DNA of 64,000 nt, from contig NC_026478.1 in assembly GCF_000328475.2 (NCBI RefSeq), positions 1,922,001-1,986,000 of the forward strand. The letters are read 5' to 3'. The position numbers were made by a program, and so were the translations under genes. Source of the stretch: Mycosarcoma maydis. Its lineage: Eukaryota; Basidiomycota; Ustilaginomycetes; Ustilaginales. Under the pieces are notes generated by a model, which worked only from the letters and a program-made list of their open reading frames with translations, had not been told where the DNA came from and did no database searches. Of the stretch, positions 9,702-20,889 are shown piece after piece (position 1 is the stretch's first letter; the number at the start of each line of letters is the position of its first letter).

Positions 9702-10083
9702 ACCGGGAATCTGCTGTCCAAGTTAGTGTATAGAGTCTCTCATTCATCTCCACTTGTTAGTCCCCATTTTGCACGCATGTTTGTTCAACTTCCCGTCTTC
9801 TCGTCGCACTGCTTTTCACTCATACATGCTCTCATCCATTCTCATTTTGTCGCAATCGAACGCAGTTACCAATGCATGTATGGTCAAATCGACGAGTGGG
9901 ACCAAAACGCATGATGAATGGTAAGAGAAAACTTGCCCGTTTGACGACACAAGCAGGACTTGGAGATGCTATTTTTGGGTGGTGAGGTATCAACGCCGAT
10001 CGAAACGAGCCGTGCAATGTGACCCGTCGACAATGCACTGACGCCTCTGTATGGTAACATAGTACAAAAGAACAGAGAAATGC
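9702..10083. other. convergent intergenic region
   Basis: This stretch holds the 3' flanks of the arrestin-like gene (plus strand) and rps13 (minus strand). It is T/C-rich on the left half. No gene or repeat is seen. Confidence 0.5.
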
Positions 10084-10895
10084 TTAGGCAACAAGGGTGG
10101 AAGCGGTAGCGGCCTCGTACTTGAAGGTAGGGGCGACAGCACCCTTGGTCTTGTAGTAACGAGCGAGACGGTGGATACGCGACTCGATGAGAATCAGGCG
10201 GAACTTGGAGTCCATGTCCTTGCGGTTGCGCTCAAGGTGCTTGCGAACCGAAACGGCCTTCTTGATCAGGTGGTAGAGGTCCTCGGGGATCTGAGGAGCA
10301 AGACCCTGCGACTTGAGGATACGGAGGATCTTGTTACCAGTGACGAAACGCACCTGAGCGATACCCTGCGAGTCACGAAGCTGGACACCGATCTGCGAAG
10401 GCGTCATACCCTTACGGGCGAGCTTGGTGATCTGCTCAACAACCTCCTCGGGCGTGGTCTTGAGCCACGAGGGGGGAGTGCGGCGGTAAGGCAGAGCCGA
10501 GGCGGAGATACCCTTTCCCTTGGCTGTAGCACAAGGAGGGTGGATACAGAGGTGACAACAGCATGGCAAGGACAATTTGGTCAGTTTTCCTGATCTGGTG
10601 ATGAGTGGCGGCAATGTATTTTGGCGGCGCGCGGACTCTCGCTAGACAAGCTTGCTTGCTTCTTGTTGTATCGTCGCATATCACAACGAGTTGGCCGATA
10701 GGCGAGTGAATGATCGCTCCCCCAACTAGAGCGATGAGATCCGGCTCAGGGACATCAATGCACTGCGCAATACCGGACGACTGTCTTCGATACGGGTTCA
10801 GACGACGATGCGAACAAAAAGCAACACAAGGGTGTACACCGATAGAGCGTGCTCGCCGCGCATTATGTTGAACACTTACAGTGCATGCGACCCAT
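10084..10895 (-). CDS. rps13: 40S ribosomal protein S13 (uS15), two exons
   Basis: Exon 1 is 10895-10880 (encodes MGRMH plus one base), the intron is 10879-10524 (356 bases; donor GTAAGT, acceptor CTACAG), and exon 2 is 10523-10084. The splice gives MGRMHSKGKGIS, restoring the universally conserved start of eukaryotic S13, and a product of 151 residues, exactly the family length. The body shows [30 protein letters not shown] and [10 protein letters not shown], and the end is TASTLVA. It is a component of the small ribosomal subunit. Reading exon 2 as a free-standing frame would start inside the intron and add a spurious N-terminus. It is divergent to rps6, 2.1 kb away. Confidence 0.97.
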
Positions 10896-12259
10896 TTTGG
10901 CTGAAAGTGGTCAAAGTCGGCGAGTGTCGAGACGAAAGTCGAATGGTTGTGATTGGTGGTGAGAGATGTGGTGGAAAAAGTCGGACAGAAAGACAGCAAA
11001 CAGTCAGCACTAGACCAACATGAAGCTCGTTCTACACTTTGTCCTGCTCCTCCCGTGGTCCGAGGTCGTCCCGTTTCACGCATCCTTGCGGAGCGTTCCA
11101 CCGACGCCCCTTTTTCCCTAGCCGGTTCCTATCTACAGGCTCCAATCAGAGTGATCATGCATAGTCGTCTCGTTTCGCAGCTGAAAAGTGCAATCTTCAG
11201 CATCGAGTGTGCGAGCGTGGTCGGTCTGGTCGATAAGAGCGCGCCCACTCGACATGTCGATTTGGCTGGTATGCTGAGATGGTGTTGGTGTTGGTGTTGC
11301 TTTGCATGGCATACTTGATGTCGTCAATCTAGTCGATCTGTCGATGCATGATCACCCTCGTTCATGGCTGCCGTTGAACCAATCTGCAGCTCCATAGAAT
11401 CTTCCAAAAGCCATTGTGACAGTGCCGGCAAGAAGCTTCTGCATCCTAACTATCTCAACCTCCTGTGTGCGGCGATGAATCACCTACCTAAATGATCTTG
11501 ATCTTGAGGATGACGACAGTGGACTAAACTTCCTAAAGGTGAGAGAGAAGGAATGATGGCGAGCAACTCGTCTAATCCAGTCCTGCCCAGCGCTGGGTGC
11601 GCTGGTTGCTTTGGCTCTCACCCTCCGCTGTGCTCTGCGTGCTGAGCTGCGAAGCATCAACTTGACTTGCCAGGTTTGCTCTTGCTGTGCTGTTGAACTG
11701 TCGTTGCAATTTCGAGGTTGCAAGCAGACTGTGCCTGAGCCAGACTTCTCCACAGACTGTCCAGAGGCGAAAGAGGCACAGCATTGCTTTCGCAGAGCCA
11801 CCTTTAGCCTCAACCACGAAACTTCCAAATTTTCCCTTTTCTATCGTGCAATGTTGAGGCAAGCTTAGGAACTATTTTCAGAAAGTGGACTGCACGTGAT
11901 CAAAAAGAACGGCCGAACTTAGCTGAATATAAAAACTTGTATTTAGGTAGAAAATGTATGAATTCGAATCGTTTTACAGCAGCAGGCAAGTCTGAGCAGG
12001 GAGAAAGGCTCGTCTCTAGCGTCTCTGCTGTCTGAGACAGAGTCGACGGACAGCAAGTAAAACGACTAGCTGCGACTGTGGGTCTGGCAGCACAGTCAGT
12101 CTGGCAAGCAGCGACCAACACAAATTCGACAGAGACGCTGGGAGCAACTGCAGAGACACACAACCAACGAGCGAAGGCAAGCACTCGTCGACTTTGCGAT
12201 TCGAGTTTGCTCACGATCCTCTCTGACTTCTCACCTCATCATATCAACTATCCCTCAAG
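10896..12259. other. shared upstream region of rps13 and rps6
   Basis: About 1.4 kb lie between the divergent ribosomal protein genes, up to the inferred 5' leader exon of rps6. Promoters for both must be here. Short open frames on either strand do not look coding. The last 100 bases become C/T-rich (TTCTCACCTCATCATATC), like a fungal ribosomal-protein transcription start region. Confidence 0.5.
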
Positions 12260-13066
12260 GTAGGTGTTCCACACCCAGCTTACGGCCGACGGCATCAGTA
12301 CGCAATCGCAGAGACACAGCACAGGGTTCAGCAAATGGTCAGCCATACAGACAGCACACTCCGACTACCCCAAACATTATACGTTTCACTACCGTCTTGA
12401 TGGCAGACCGTCCATTAATGGGCAAGGAAGCATGGCAACAGTTTTTCTGGAGCAGCATAGGCACCGCAACTCCATGAGCAATGTAATGAGCCCATCAGCA
12501 ACAGCTCATTGTTACGGGAGATCAGAAGGGATGGAAACTGTTGGAGAGGGTAACGCATCTTCAGATTTTCCCCTGCGGGCTTCGGTCCCGGGTCGAGTTG
12601 TTGGTAGATGTGACCTTCATGGTGGTCATTTGGTACTTTGAAAGAGCATACTGCATCCCTGGCTCGCATCCATCGATCACAAAGAGATGAATATCATCTT
12701 TGGCAACCAGATGCCGTTCATCACCAGTCAAACCAGACAGTGTTCGTCTGCGACAGCCGCCTCTTTCTCTCGTCCAATTACGTAGAGGCGCGGATAGTGC
12801 CTTTCAGATAAATCTGAATGGCAGATCTGCTGTCAACAAAACCAGAAGCACTCAACGACATTTTTGATTACGACGTATGCTACGCAGGCAGTTCTCAAGT
12901 TGGCATAACCTTGACCTTCACCTCTGCCCACAATATGCTGTGTCTCTCCGACGATTGCGACTTACGATCATCGATCTTTGCCATTCACCCCTTTGCTCTG
13001 TCTCTGCTCTGTCTCGAAAGCAACATACTCACCAATCGCATCTAACCTTGCTTACCCCACTCACAG
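12260..13066 (+). promoter_or_regulatory. probable 5'UTR intron of rps6
   Basis: A consensus donor (AAG|GTAGGT at 12259/12260) follows a C/T-rich leader, and a pyrimidine-rich acceptor (CCCCACTCACAG) ends exactly one base before the ATG at 13067. An intron of about 807 bases, lying wholly in the leader, would explain both. Long leader introns near the start codon are common in fungal ribosomal protein genes. I looked for C/D-box snoRNA motifs inside and found none convincing. RNA-seq would settle the donor. Confidence 0.55.
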
Positions 13067-13798
13067 ATGAAGCTCAACGTTGCTAACCCGGCCACGGGTG
13101 CCCAGAAGTCTTTCGACATCCAGGATGAGCGTCTCGTGCGATGCTTCTACGAGAAGCGCATGTCGCAGGACGTCGAGGTCGACTCGCTCGGCGAGGAGTG
13201 GAAGGGCTACGTCCTCCGCATCGGCGGTGGTAACGACAAGCAGGGTTTCCCCATGAAGCAGGGTGTCCTTCTCCCCAACCGTGTCCGCCTTCTGCTCTCC
13301 AAGGGTGACTCGTGCTACCGCCCTCGCCGCACCGGTGAGCGCAAGCGCAAGTCGGTTCGTGGCTGCATCGTCGGCCCCGATATCCAGGCTCTTCACCTCA
13401 TTGTTGTCAAGCAGGGTGAGAAGGAGATCCCCGGTCTCACCGACGCCGAGTCGACCGTCCCCAAGCGTCTCGGTCCCAAGCGTGCCAACCACATTCGAAA
13501 GTTCTTCAACCTGTCCAAGGAGGACGACGTTCGCCAGTTTGTCGTTCGCCGTGAGGTCGTCTCCAAGAAGGAGGGTGCCAAGCCATACACCAAGGCTCCC
13601 AAGATCCAGCGTCTTGTGACCGCCCAGCGTCTCCAGCGCAAGCGTCACCTGCGCTCGCTCAAGATCCGCAAGGCGGAGGCCCAGAAGATCCAGAAGGAGG
13701 AGTACGAGCAGGTCCTTGCCAAGCGTGTCGCCGAGAAGAAGCAGGAGGTTGCCGCCCACAAGGCTGCCCGCAAGTCGGCCAAGAAGGTTCAGGCCTAA
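13067..13798 (+). CDS. rps6: 40S ribosomal protein S6 (eS6)
   Basis: The product has 243 residues, close to yeast Rps6 (236). The start [18 protein letters not shown] aligns with the conserved eS6 N-terminus. The body has [20 protein letters not shown], the [18 protein letters not shown] nucleolar/RNA-binding stretch, and [20 protein letters not shown]. The C-terminal helix is basic ([20 protein letters not shown]) and ends [11 protein letters not shown]. The canonical RRLSSLR-type phosphorylation cluster of animals and yeast is replaced by this alanine/lysine-rich end, so TOR-dependent C-terminal phosphorylation may differ. Codon use is strongly biased to C-ending codons, as expected for very high expression. 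An intron acceptor abuts the ATG. Confidence 0.97.
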   Translation: MKLNVANPATGAQKSFDIQDERLVRCFYEKRMSQDVEVDSLGEEWKGYVLRIGGGNDKQGFPMKQGVLLPNRVRLLLSKGDSCYRPRRTGERKRKSVRGCIVGPDIQALHLIVVKQGEKEIPGLTDAESTVPKRLGPKRANHIRKFFNLSKEDDVRQFVVRREVVSKKEGAKPYTKAPKIQRLVTAQRLQRKRHLRSLKIRKAEAQKIQKEEYEQVLAKRVAEKKQEVAAHKAARKSAKKVQA

Positions 13799-14629
13799 GC
13801 AGTCTAGGATTCGCCTTTTTGTTTCTTTCGACTGTTTCTGCATTTGCCTAGCATCTTTTTTTTCTCGTACCGATGTCATCTTTTCCACCCACTGCATCCC
13901 ATCCCAAAAAGACGGGTCTAGCAACCGACTTGATCGACATGCTGTCCCACGAGTCGTGTCTCGAGAGGCGGCTCGAGACGCTGCTTTGTTCACATACACA
14001 TCCTTCCGCCCGCTGGTAGCTGTCAGCTTCTGTTGCACAGTAGCTCGTTGCTTCCTTCTTGCGTACACCCCACACACACACACACTCGAGAGAGCCTCTC
14101 GTGTCTAGCGCAGCCGTCCTCTGTTTGTCTATGCACGTTCGCTCACTATTCTTTCTCAAAAATCGAATCTGTACAATGACCCCAATATTGTTCTGATCTG
14201 TGTGAATGCGTTGCCGGCTCCGTTGTTTGTGTGTGATAACGTCCCTGGAGAATCATCGGCTCTAGTTTGGTTCCCCAGATGTGGACATGGGCGTCTTCGC
14301 CTGGTATTGCTCAACCTATTTAAGAGTAGCGGACTGGAAGTCAATATAGCATAGGCGAGAATCGTTCCTCTTGGCCAGGATGGCAAGCCTCACTGCATTT
14401 GAAAGCAACCCGTTTTACGAGAGATACAGGGAACCCAGCGTGTTCGCACAAGATGTCATGAAGCTCTTGATTGCTTAAAAGAGCATCGCTGAACTGAATT
14501 GGCATATGAAGCTAAGCTTCATATTTTTTCGTAAGCCTACAATCTACTCGTGACTGTATCTGTCCAATGTATTATAGATAGAGAGGTGATGTAGTATATA
14601 TTGACAAATGTCAAGGAGACGATACATCT
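13799..14629. other. 3' flank of rps6, no gene seen
   Basis: T-rich sequence immediately after rps6 (13815-13865) fits a 3'UTR. A short CA repeat lies at about 14070-14085. Beyond it the stretch becomes AT-richer toward the tRNA gene, with TATA-like sequence near 14575-14605. No protein gene is seen. Confidence 0.5.
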
Positions 14630-14732
14630 GCGGTCTTAGTATAGTGGTCTAGTACAGCTCGTTGTGGATTTGAATCGCCTAGATTCGCTTCTTCTGAGCC
14701 GAGCAGACGGATGTTCGATTCCTCCAGACCGC
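14630..14732 (+). tRNA. tRNA-His (GTG) with intron
   Basis: The acceptor arms GCGGTCT and AGACCGC pair over all seven positions. A perfect A box (TAGTATAGTGG) and B box (GTTCGATTC) are present. The anticodon stem GCTCG (14657-14661) pairs with CGAGC (14700-14704) only after removing a 31-base intron (14668-14698) placed at the canonical position 37/38, one base after anticodon GTG (14664-14666). The mature length is 72. Nine T's 10 bases downstream (14741-14749) give a Pol III terminator. An oddity is one T-C mismatch in the T stem (GGATG against CCTCC), so the gene could be slightly degenerate. Confidence 0.82.
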
Positions 14733-14740
14733 ATTGTATC

Positions 14741-14749
14741 TTTTTTTTT
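14741..14749 (+). terminator. Pol III T-run terminator of tRNA-His
   Basis: A run of nine T's starts a few bases after the tRNA 3' end, the standard RNA polymerase III stop. Confidence 0.85.
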
Positions 14750-15444
14750 GAAAGAAAAACGAAAGGACTTTTATTTTGTACCTTTTGAAGAATCAGTCGT
14801 GACTTAAGCTATTGGCTTTAATTCTTTGCCGCACTCATTCGTGATTGATGCTCTGCATCGAAACAATCAGAATAAATCTAGGCAGCAGGATACCTTGAAG
14901 ACATGAGAGTGGCTGCGTCCGTCAGGAAGAGAGGTGCCTCATACGACAGTAACGAGCAGGATAAGATGGAAGAGAGTTGGTCGAGACAGTCACATTGACG
15001 ATTCAAGAATATCACGTATGCTCGTGCTCACGGATGTTTGGATAAGGATGTAAGAGTGATTGACGCTCTGACCAATTTTAGGTAGAAATTCGAGGGCGGC
15101 CATCAGAGTCAATCACGAATCGTGAATGACAAGCGATTGCCCAAGAGTCGTGAGTTGTGTGTTCTTAGCTGCACCGAAGCAAAACGCGCGCGTGCTCACT
15201 CTGATCATCCAACACGCAACATAATCGCTGTGCTTCCGCATCTCGCGACGCCTTTCGTTCCTCGACCCGTTCCACGGTCTTCCCGTTTCGGTCACCCAGC
15301 GAGCGAGTGCGAACGCTATTCGGAGAATCTTTACCAGCCGTAGGCTGCGGTCTGGACCATTCGTGCACCTCTGCAACAGCAAGTCTTTGTTCGCGTGGAG
15401 CTCATATCTCCTCCAAAGGCAATCTCGGTATACGCTGAATCGAC
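14750..15444. other. intergenic region between tRNA-His and AP-1 gamma
   Basis: It contains an inverted AATCACGAATCGTGAAT copy of the dispersed motif (15112-15128). The last 150 bases form the leader of the gamma-adaptin gene. No other gene is seen. Confidence 0.5.
15112..15128. repeat. palindromic GATTCAC/GTGAATC motif
   Basis: AATCACGAATCGTGAAT: the forward and reverse copies of the heptamer overlap head to head. Confidence 0.8.
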
Positions 15445-18069
15445 ATGTCCACCTTCTTCCAAAAGCAGCAGCAGGTGGCTGCGCTCGACCCGCGCCTAGG
15501 CGGCCTCATGGCCAGTGCGGGTCTGTACAACCTAAAAGCACTCATCAAGGCAATTCGATCGTGCAAGACGCTGGCCGACGAGCGTTCGCTGATTCAGAAA
15601 GAGTCAGCCTCGATCCGAACAGCTTTCAAAGATGAAGACCCTTTCGCACGTCACAACAACATTGCCAAGCTTCTCTACATCCACATGCTGGGCTACCCCG
15701 CACATTTCGGTCAGATCGAGTGTCTCAAGCTTGTCGCTACACCGCGGTTCACAGACAAGCGTCTCGGCTACCTAGGAATCATGCTGCTGCTCGACGAAAA
15801 CACCGAAGTCTTGACGCTCGTCACCAACGGCCTCAAGAATGATATGGAGCACTCCAATATGTACGTCTGCGGCTTGGCGCTCTGTACCTTTGCGAACATT
15901 GCCTCCGAGGAAATGTCGAGAGATCTTTGTAACGAAATCGAAAAGCTCATGGGCAGCAGCAACACGTATATTCGTCGAAAGGCCGCGATCTGCGCAATGC
16001 GAATCGTCCGCAAGGTGCCTGATCTCATCGATCACTTCGTCGACCGCACCCAGCAGCTGCTTTCGGACAAGAACCACGGTGTCTTGCTCTGCGCTGTGAC
16101 GTTGGCCATCGAGATCTGCCGTCAGGATGATGAAGCGCTGACAGTGTACAGACGCGCTGTACCATTGCTCGTTCAGCACCTAAAGTCTCTCGTTACCACC
16201 GGCTATTCGCCCGAGCATGACGTGTCCGGCATCACGGACCCTTTCCTCCAAGTCAAAATCCTGCGTCTGCTCCGCATCCTCGGAAAGGAGAATGCTCAGG
16301 CATCCGAGACGATGAACGACATTCTGGCTCAAGTAGCAACCAACACCGAAGCGAGCAAGAACGTTGGCAACAGTATCTTGTACGAGACGGTGCTCACCAT
16401 CCTCGAGATTGATGCAGACAACGGCCTGCGCGTCATGGCCATCAACATTCTGGGTAAATTTCTGAGCAACCGAGACAACAACATCCGCTATGTGGCGCTC
16501 AACACGCTCAGCAAAGTGGTGTCGATGGATACGAATGCTGTTCAGCGCCATCGCAACATCATTCTCGACTGCCTGCGTGACGGTGATATTTCGATCCGAC
16601 GCAGGGCGCTCGAACTGAGCTATGCGCTGATCAACGAGAGCAACGTGCGCGTGCTTACGCGCGAGTTGCTCTCGTTCCTCGAGGTGGCAGACAACGAGTT
16701 CAAGCTGGGCATGACTACGCAGATCTGTCTTGCTGCCGAGAAGTTTGCGCCTAACAAACGGTGGCACATCGACACGGTGCTGCGTGTGCTCAAGCTGGCC
16801 GGCAACTACGTGCGTGAGGAGATCCTTTCTGCGTTCATCCGCCTCGTGTGCCACACGCCTGAGCTGCAAGCGTACACGGTGCAAAAGCTTTTCTCTGGAT
16901 TGCACCAGGACTTTTCGCAGGAGAGCCTCACGCTGGCTGCTGTGTGGGTGATTGGCGAGTTTGGCGATGTTCTCATCCAGGGAGGCAATTTTGAAGACGA
17001 AGAGCTGGTGCGCGAGGTTCAGCCTAAGGACGTTGTCGACCTGCTCTCATCGGTGCTCGACAGCCCGTATGTCAACGGATTGATCCGTCAATTTGTGCTC
17101 ACCTCGCTGGCCAAGCTACACACTAGGCTGTCGGATGCATCGCAGCAGTCGCGCATCGAGCAGATCATCGCTAGCTTTGAGACCAGTGTCGAGGTCGAGA
17201 TTCAACAGCGAAGTGTCGAGTTTGCAACTTTGCTCAAGAGGAGCGATATCCGCCAAGGCGTGTTGGAAAGTATGCCTCCACCGGAGATCAAACAGACGGT
17301 GTTGGGCACGGTGAGTGAGGCGAAGCCGGTGGGATCGACGCGGTCGGATAAGGATGCGCTGCTGGATCTGATGGGTGATGAGATGCCAGTTACGAGCGGC
17401 GGTGGTACGGGTGCGGACAATGCGCCGAGTGGTGCGACGCAGCAGAGCACACACGATCTGTTGGCGGATATCTTTGGCGGTGGCGATATGGGTGGTATGC
17501 CTTCTGCAGCGCCAGCGGCAAGTGCGTCGGCAGCGCAGAAGCCCAAGAGCTCGGTCAACGATATTCTCGGACTGTTTGGTGATGGTGCAAGTGCGCCTGC
17601 TGCCGCAGCGCAGCAAGCACCCACTCCAGCACCGGCTGCTACATCGTCCTACGGCGGGCTTGATCTGCTTGGCGGCCTTGGAGCAAGTTCGTCCGCATCC
17701 ACCCCTGCTGCCACTCCCGCTTCGACTGTTGCCAAATCGCACACAGTCTACACCAAGCACGGTCTCACCATCACACTCACTCCCACAACCAACCCGGCGC
17801 GTCCCGAAATCGTCCACATCACCGCGCGCTTCACCTCGGCCACCTCGGCCATCTCCAACATCAACTTCCAGGCCGCCGTTCCCAAAACGCACAAATTACA
17901 GATGCAAGCCATCTCCAACTCAACCGTCCATCCAGACTCCACCGAAACCCAGCCTCTCAGAGTCATGGTCCCCCCTGGTGCCGCCGTAAGGCTCAGGTTG
18001 AGAATCGCCTTCCAGGTCGACGGTCACAGTGTGCAGGACCAGACCGATTGGGCCCAGCCTTCCGCTTAG
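15445..18069 (+). CDS. apl4: AP-1 complex gamma-adaptin
   Basis: The product has 874 residues in one exon. The adaptin trunk (about residues 28-590) starts with LKALIKAIRSCKTLADERSLIQKESASIR and contains the diagnostic FARHNNIAKLLYIHMLGYPAHFGQIECLKL, followed by armadillo-like helical repeats. A Gly/Ala/Ser/Pro hinge (about 610-750) has LLDLMGD, DLLADIFGG and LDLLGGLG, typical clathrin-box and accessory sites. The gamma-ear (GAE) domain (about 755-874) starts near HTVYTKHGLTITL and ends VQDQTDWAQPSA. AP-1 sorts cargo between the trans-Golgi network and endosomes with clathrin. About 25 residues precede the usual gamma-adaptin start; the ATG at 15445 is the first in frame. The stop lies 247 bases from the convergent hos2 gene. 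Confidence 0.96.
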   Translation: MSTFFQKQQQVAALDPRLGGLMASAGLYNLKALIKAIRSCKTLADERSLIQKESASIRTAFKDEDPFARHNNIAKLLYIHMLGYPAHFGQIECLKLVATPRFTDKRLGYLGIMLLLDENTEVLTLVTNGLKNDMEHSNMYVCGLALCTFANIASEEMSRDLCNEIEKLMGSSNTYIRRKAAICAMRIVRKVPDLIDHFVDRTQQLLSDKNHGVLLCAVTLAIEICRQDDEALTVYRRAVPLLVQHLKSLVTTGYSPEHDVSGITDPFLQVKILRLLRILGKENAQASETMNDILAQVATNTEASKNVGNSILYETVLTILEIDADNGLRVMAINILGKFLSNRDNNIRYVALNTLSKVVSMDTNAVQRHRNIILDCLRDGDISIRRRALELSYALINESNVRVLTRELLSFLEVADNEFKLGMTTQICLAAEKFAPNKRWHIDTVLRVLKLAGNYVREEILSAFIRLVCHTPELQAYTVQKLFSGLHQDFSQESLTLAAVWVIGEFGDVLIQGGNFEDEELVREVQPKDVVDLLSSVLDSPYVNGLIRQFVLTSLAKLHTRLSDASQQSRIEQIIASFETSVEVEIQQRSVEFATLLKRSDIRQGVLESMPPPEIKQTVLGTVSEAKPVGSTRSDKDALLDLMGDEMPVTSGGGTGADNAPSGATQQSTHDLLADIFGGGDMGGMPSAAPAASASAAQKPKSSVNDILGLFGDGASAPAAAAQQAPTPAPAATSSYGGLDLLGGLGASSSASTPAATPASTVAKSHTVYTKHGLTITLTPTTNPARPEIVHITARFTSATSAISNINFQAAVPKTHKLQMQAISNSTVHPDSTETQPLRVMVPPGAAVRLRLRIAFQVDGHSVQDQTDWAQPSA

Positions 18070-18226
18070 TTCCGACTCAATGCATGCGTTTCCGGTGAAT
18101 TGGTGTGACCCCGAACAGAGTGCAGCGTGTCAAGAAGGTGGCGACGGCGTGTGCCGCAAGGTGGGGCAAGTTTACAGCAAGTGTGCAAGGTACAAGTACA
18201 AATGAAGACGAGCAGATCGATGATCC

Positions 18227-18270
18227 GATGGTCTGATGGTCTGATGGTCTGATGGTCCGATGGTCCGATA
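18227..18270. repeat. GATGGTCT octamer tandem repeat
   Basis: Five consecutive eight-base units (three GATGGTCT, then two GATGGTCC) plus a partial one lie in the short spacer between the convergent apl4 and hos2 genes. Confidence 0.93.
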
Positions 18271-18316
18271 GTGGGGTATCTAGATATGAACGTGCTTGTC
18301 GAAAAGCATGGGAGGT

Positions 18317-19645
18317 CTATGACTTGACTTCTTCCTCGACCCAAGCGCCAGCAAGATCGGGAGGTAGCTCCTGCATCTGAACGCTGGGAGCGCCATGCAG
18401 GTAGCGGAGTTGTTCAAGGATCTGTACGCGGATCTTTTCAAGACTAGCCTTTGAGTTTTGGTTTTCGACTCTGCCAGCCTGGGTCGGCTCGTGCAGTCGA
18501 TAGGTGGGTGCAAAAAACTCCATGTAGGGCGTACTAGGGAGTGTATCTGGGATCGAGCAGCCGGTGAGGACAGACGTCTCGTAGGCCCAACAGCGAGCCA
18601 CATTGCGAATCGTATAGCCGCCACCGCCGAGCACGAGCAAGGGTAACCCGAATGACTTTATGAATTGAACACATTCGCCGTGCGCTGCAATGCTGAGGTT
18701 GAAGCATCCAAGACGATCCAATCCGAGCGAGTCGGCTCCGCACTGTAGGACGATGGAGGAAGGGCGGAATGTGGTGATGCAGGGTTCCATGACGCTTTTG
18801 AAAAGCGCAACGTATCCAGAGTCGTCGATGCCGTCTTGCAATGGTACGTTGAGACAGAAGTGTTTGCCGAGCCCTGTGCCGATCTCGTCAATGTTGCCGG
18901 TGCAAGGGAAAAAGTCGTTTCCGTACTTGTGGAAGGAAACGGTCATGACACGATTCGAGTTGTAAAAAGCTTCCTGGACACCGTCGCCGTGATGAATGTC
19001 AATGTCAATGTAGAGAACGCGGGGATGATACCTGAGCAGCTCCATGATGCCCAACACGATATCATTGACGTAGCAGAAGCCAGAAGCTTCGAATTTTTTG
19101 GCGTGGTGCAGACCGCCTGACCAGTTGATGGCAATGTCGGTCTCTCCAGCAGCGAGCCTGCGAGCGCCTGCGAGGGATGCGCCAGAATAGGATTTGCAAA
19201 AGTCATACATGCCATCAAAGACGGGGCAGTCGTCGGCAAAGTTGAACTTGGTGAAAGCGGCCGAGGGTGGGGTCGAGGGGGTTACGTTGGCGAGAAATTC
19301 GACATAGTCGCTGTCGTGAAACATTTCGAGCTCCTCTTTGGTTGCTTGGCGAGGCGTGAAGACGCTCATGTGCTTGTGCAGACCGTATGCGAGGACAAGA
19401 CGGTTTGTGAGGGTGAGTCGTGCGGGTTTCATGGGGTGCCTCTCGCCGTAGTGAAAGTCGCCAACACCGGCAGGATGGTAGTAGCTGACGCGAGGATTTG
19501 AGTGAGGCTGTATGTGATGCGCATCCTTGTAGATAGCCTTACCGGCGCCGTTGGCATCTGATCGATCGAAAAAGAAGGGCGAGTCGGAAAAGGTGGCATT
19601 GGAGTTGCCTCCAGTGGCGGCCATGTCAAAGTCAATGACAACCAT
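18317..19645 (-). CDS. hos2: class I histone deacetylase, Hos2/HDAC3 type
   Basis: The product has 442 residues in one exon. The catalytic domain spans about residues 50-370: [25 protein letters not shown] (tandem active-site His), [17 protein letters not shown] (zinc-binding Asp/His and the second His), [20 protein letters not shown] and [17 protein letters not shown]. The motif choices ([23 protein letters not shown] near the start; [17 protein letters not shown] near the end) fit Hos2/HDAC3 better than Rpd3. In yeast, Hos2 is the deacetylase of the Set3 complex; in U. maydis, Hos2 has been reported to influence mating-type gene expression and virulence. The 50-residue N-terminus is variable; a second in-frame ATG lies eight codons in. 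It converges on apl4. Confidence 0.94.
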   Translation of the reverse strand: MVVIDFDMAATGGNSNATFSDSPFFFDRSDANGAGKAIYKDAHHIQPHSNPRVSYYHPAGVGDFHYGERHPMKPARLTLTNRLVLAYGLHKHMSVFTPRQATKEELEMFHDSDYVEFLANVTPSTPPSAAFTKFNFADDCPVFDGMYDFCKSYSGASLAGARRLAAGETDIAINWSGGLHHAKKFEASGFCYVNDIVLGIMELLRYHPRVLYIDIDIHHGDGVQEAFYNSNRVMTVSFHKYGNDFFPCTGNIDEIGTGLGKHFCLNVPLQDGIDDSGYVALFKSVMEPCITTFRPSSIVLQCGADSLGLDRLGCFNLSIAAHGECVQFIKSFGLPLLVLGGGGYTIRNVARCWAYETSVLTGCSIPDTLPSTPYMEFFAPTYRLHEPTQAGRVENQNSKASLEKIRVQILEQLRYLHGAPSVQMQELPPDLAGAWVEEEVKS

Positions 19646-20137
19646 TATGGATGCGAACGGCGTCAGCGAGGCGGCACTTGCGAGCCTTGGAATGCCGAGC
19701 CGCGAGCCACAGAGTACAAGCTGTGAAGATGGATTGTGGTAGTTGATGATCGAGCTGGTATGGATGGAAATGAAGCAGGTTCAAAACCTCAAAAGCTCAG
19801 CTGCGCGGATCGGATCCGTTGCAAAGTTGCCAGGGTCCGAGTTTCTTATCTGGGCTTTTAACGTGCGATAGAAAAAGGTAACTCGCCAAGATGGCTGGCA
19901 ATGTCCAAATCATGAATCGTGAAATGTTCAATTAGAATGCATAAGCCGGCGAGCAGGGCCGAGCTATTAATCAGTGTAATAACTAATCACGAATGGTTCG
20001 TGATTGGTTGGGATTTGGACAGACATCTAAGGTACTCGTGACTTGAACTTGCTTATGAATTTGTTGTCTTGCGAGAAAGGGCATGCGTCATGTCTAATTC
20101 ACACATTCATGATTGGCCAATCAAGAATCACGAACCG

Positions 20138-20162
20138 TGAATCGTGAATCGTGAATCGTGAA
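20138..20162. repeat. GTGAATC heptamer tandem array
   Basis: Three to four tandem GTGAATC units, preceded by inverted copies (from about 20100). Confidence 0.88.
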
Positions 20163-20858
20163 TGTGTGCAAAGGTCAATTCAATCACAATACAGTACAAT
20201 CGTTACTAAGTTAACTCACTTATTAAAACTGTGCTTACAGTGCTTACAGTACAGTAAACGCGTCGCTGGCTGTAGTTGACTGTGCGGCATTTTCAAGAAT
20301 CGTTTACTAAGCAGCAGTTAGGCAGTCATCTACACTTAGGGGTTTGGGTTGAGCGGGCACGTCAGACGAGCGAGCGAGCGATTTAGGCTGTGACATGTTG
20401 ATGCACAAGGTCAGGCGGAGTTGTGATGCGTGAGGCTCACCAAACAGCGCATACTGTACATCTCAGCACAGTACAGTACACGCCAATCTTCAGACCAAGC
20501 AACTCTAGGCGCGTCAGGGTCCGACGTCGTACAGCAATTGCATCGCCAACCTCACTTGCATCGGCTGTGACTCCTCCACTGCCGTGTGCCGCGTGCGGTT
20601 GGGCAGCCACTCACAGCCTGTTTCACCTTATCTCCTCGGCCCAGCCCCAACCGAGGCCGTCAGCTCGACTTGCTGTCGTCTCCTCAACACACTCTCTGAC
20701 TCATTCGCTTCATCTTGATCTCCACCTCCAACCTCCAACTCCCCCACCAGGCTTTCGTATCGATCGTGCTGCTTAGCGATTGCAAGTCTCGACCTTTCTA
20801 CAAGCTCCAGAAACGTACACAGCAACATCAACCAGCGCTATACATACAGACACATATA

Positions 20859-20889
<31 letters not shown>

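Noticed and set aside
13061..14083. A 340-codon minus-strand frame antisense to rps6
   Set aside because: It mirrors the strong codon bias of rps6 on the other strand, is leucine-rich in a way typical of antisense ribosomal-protein frames, and has no domain.
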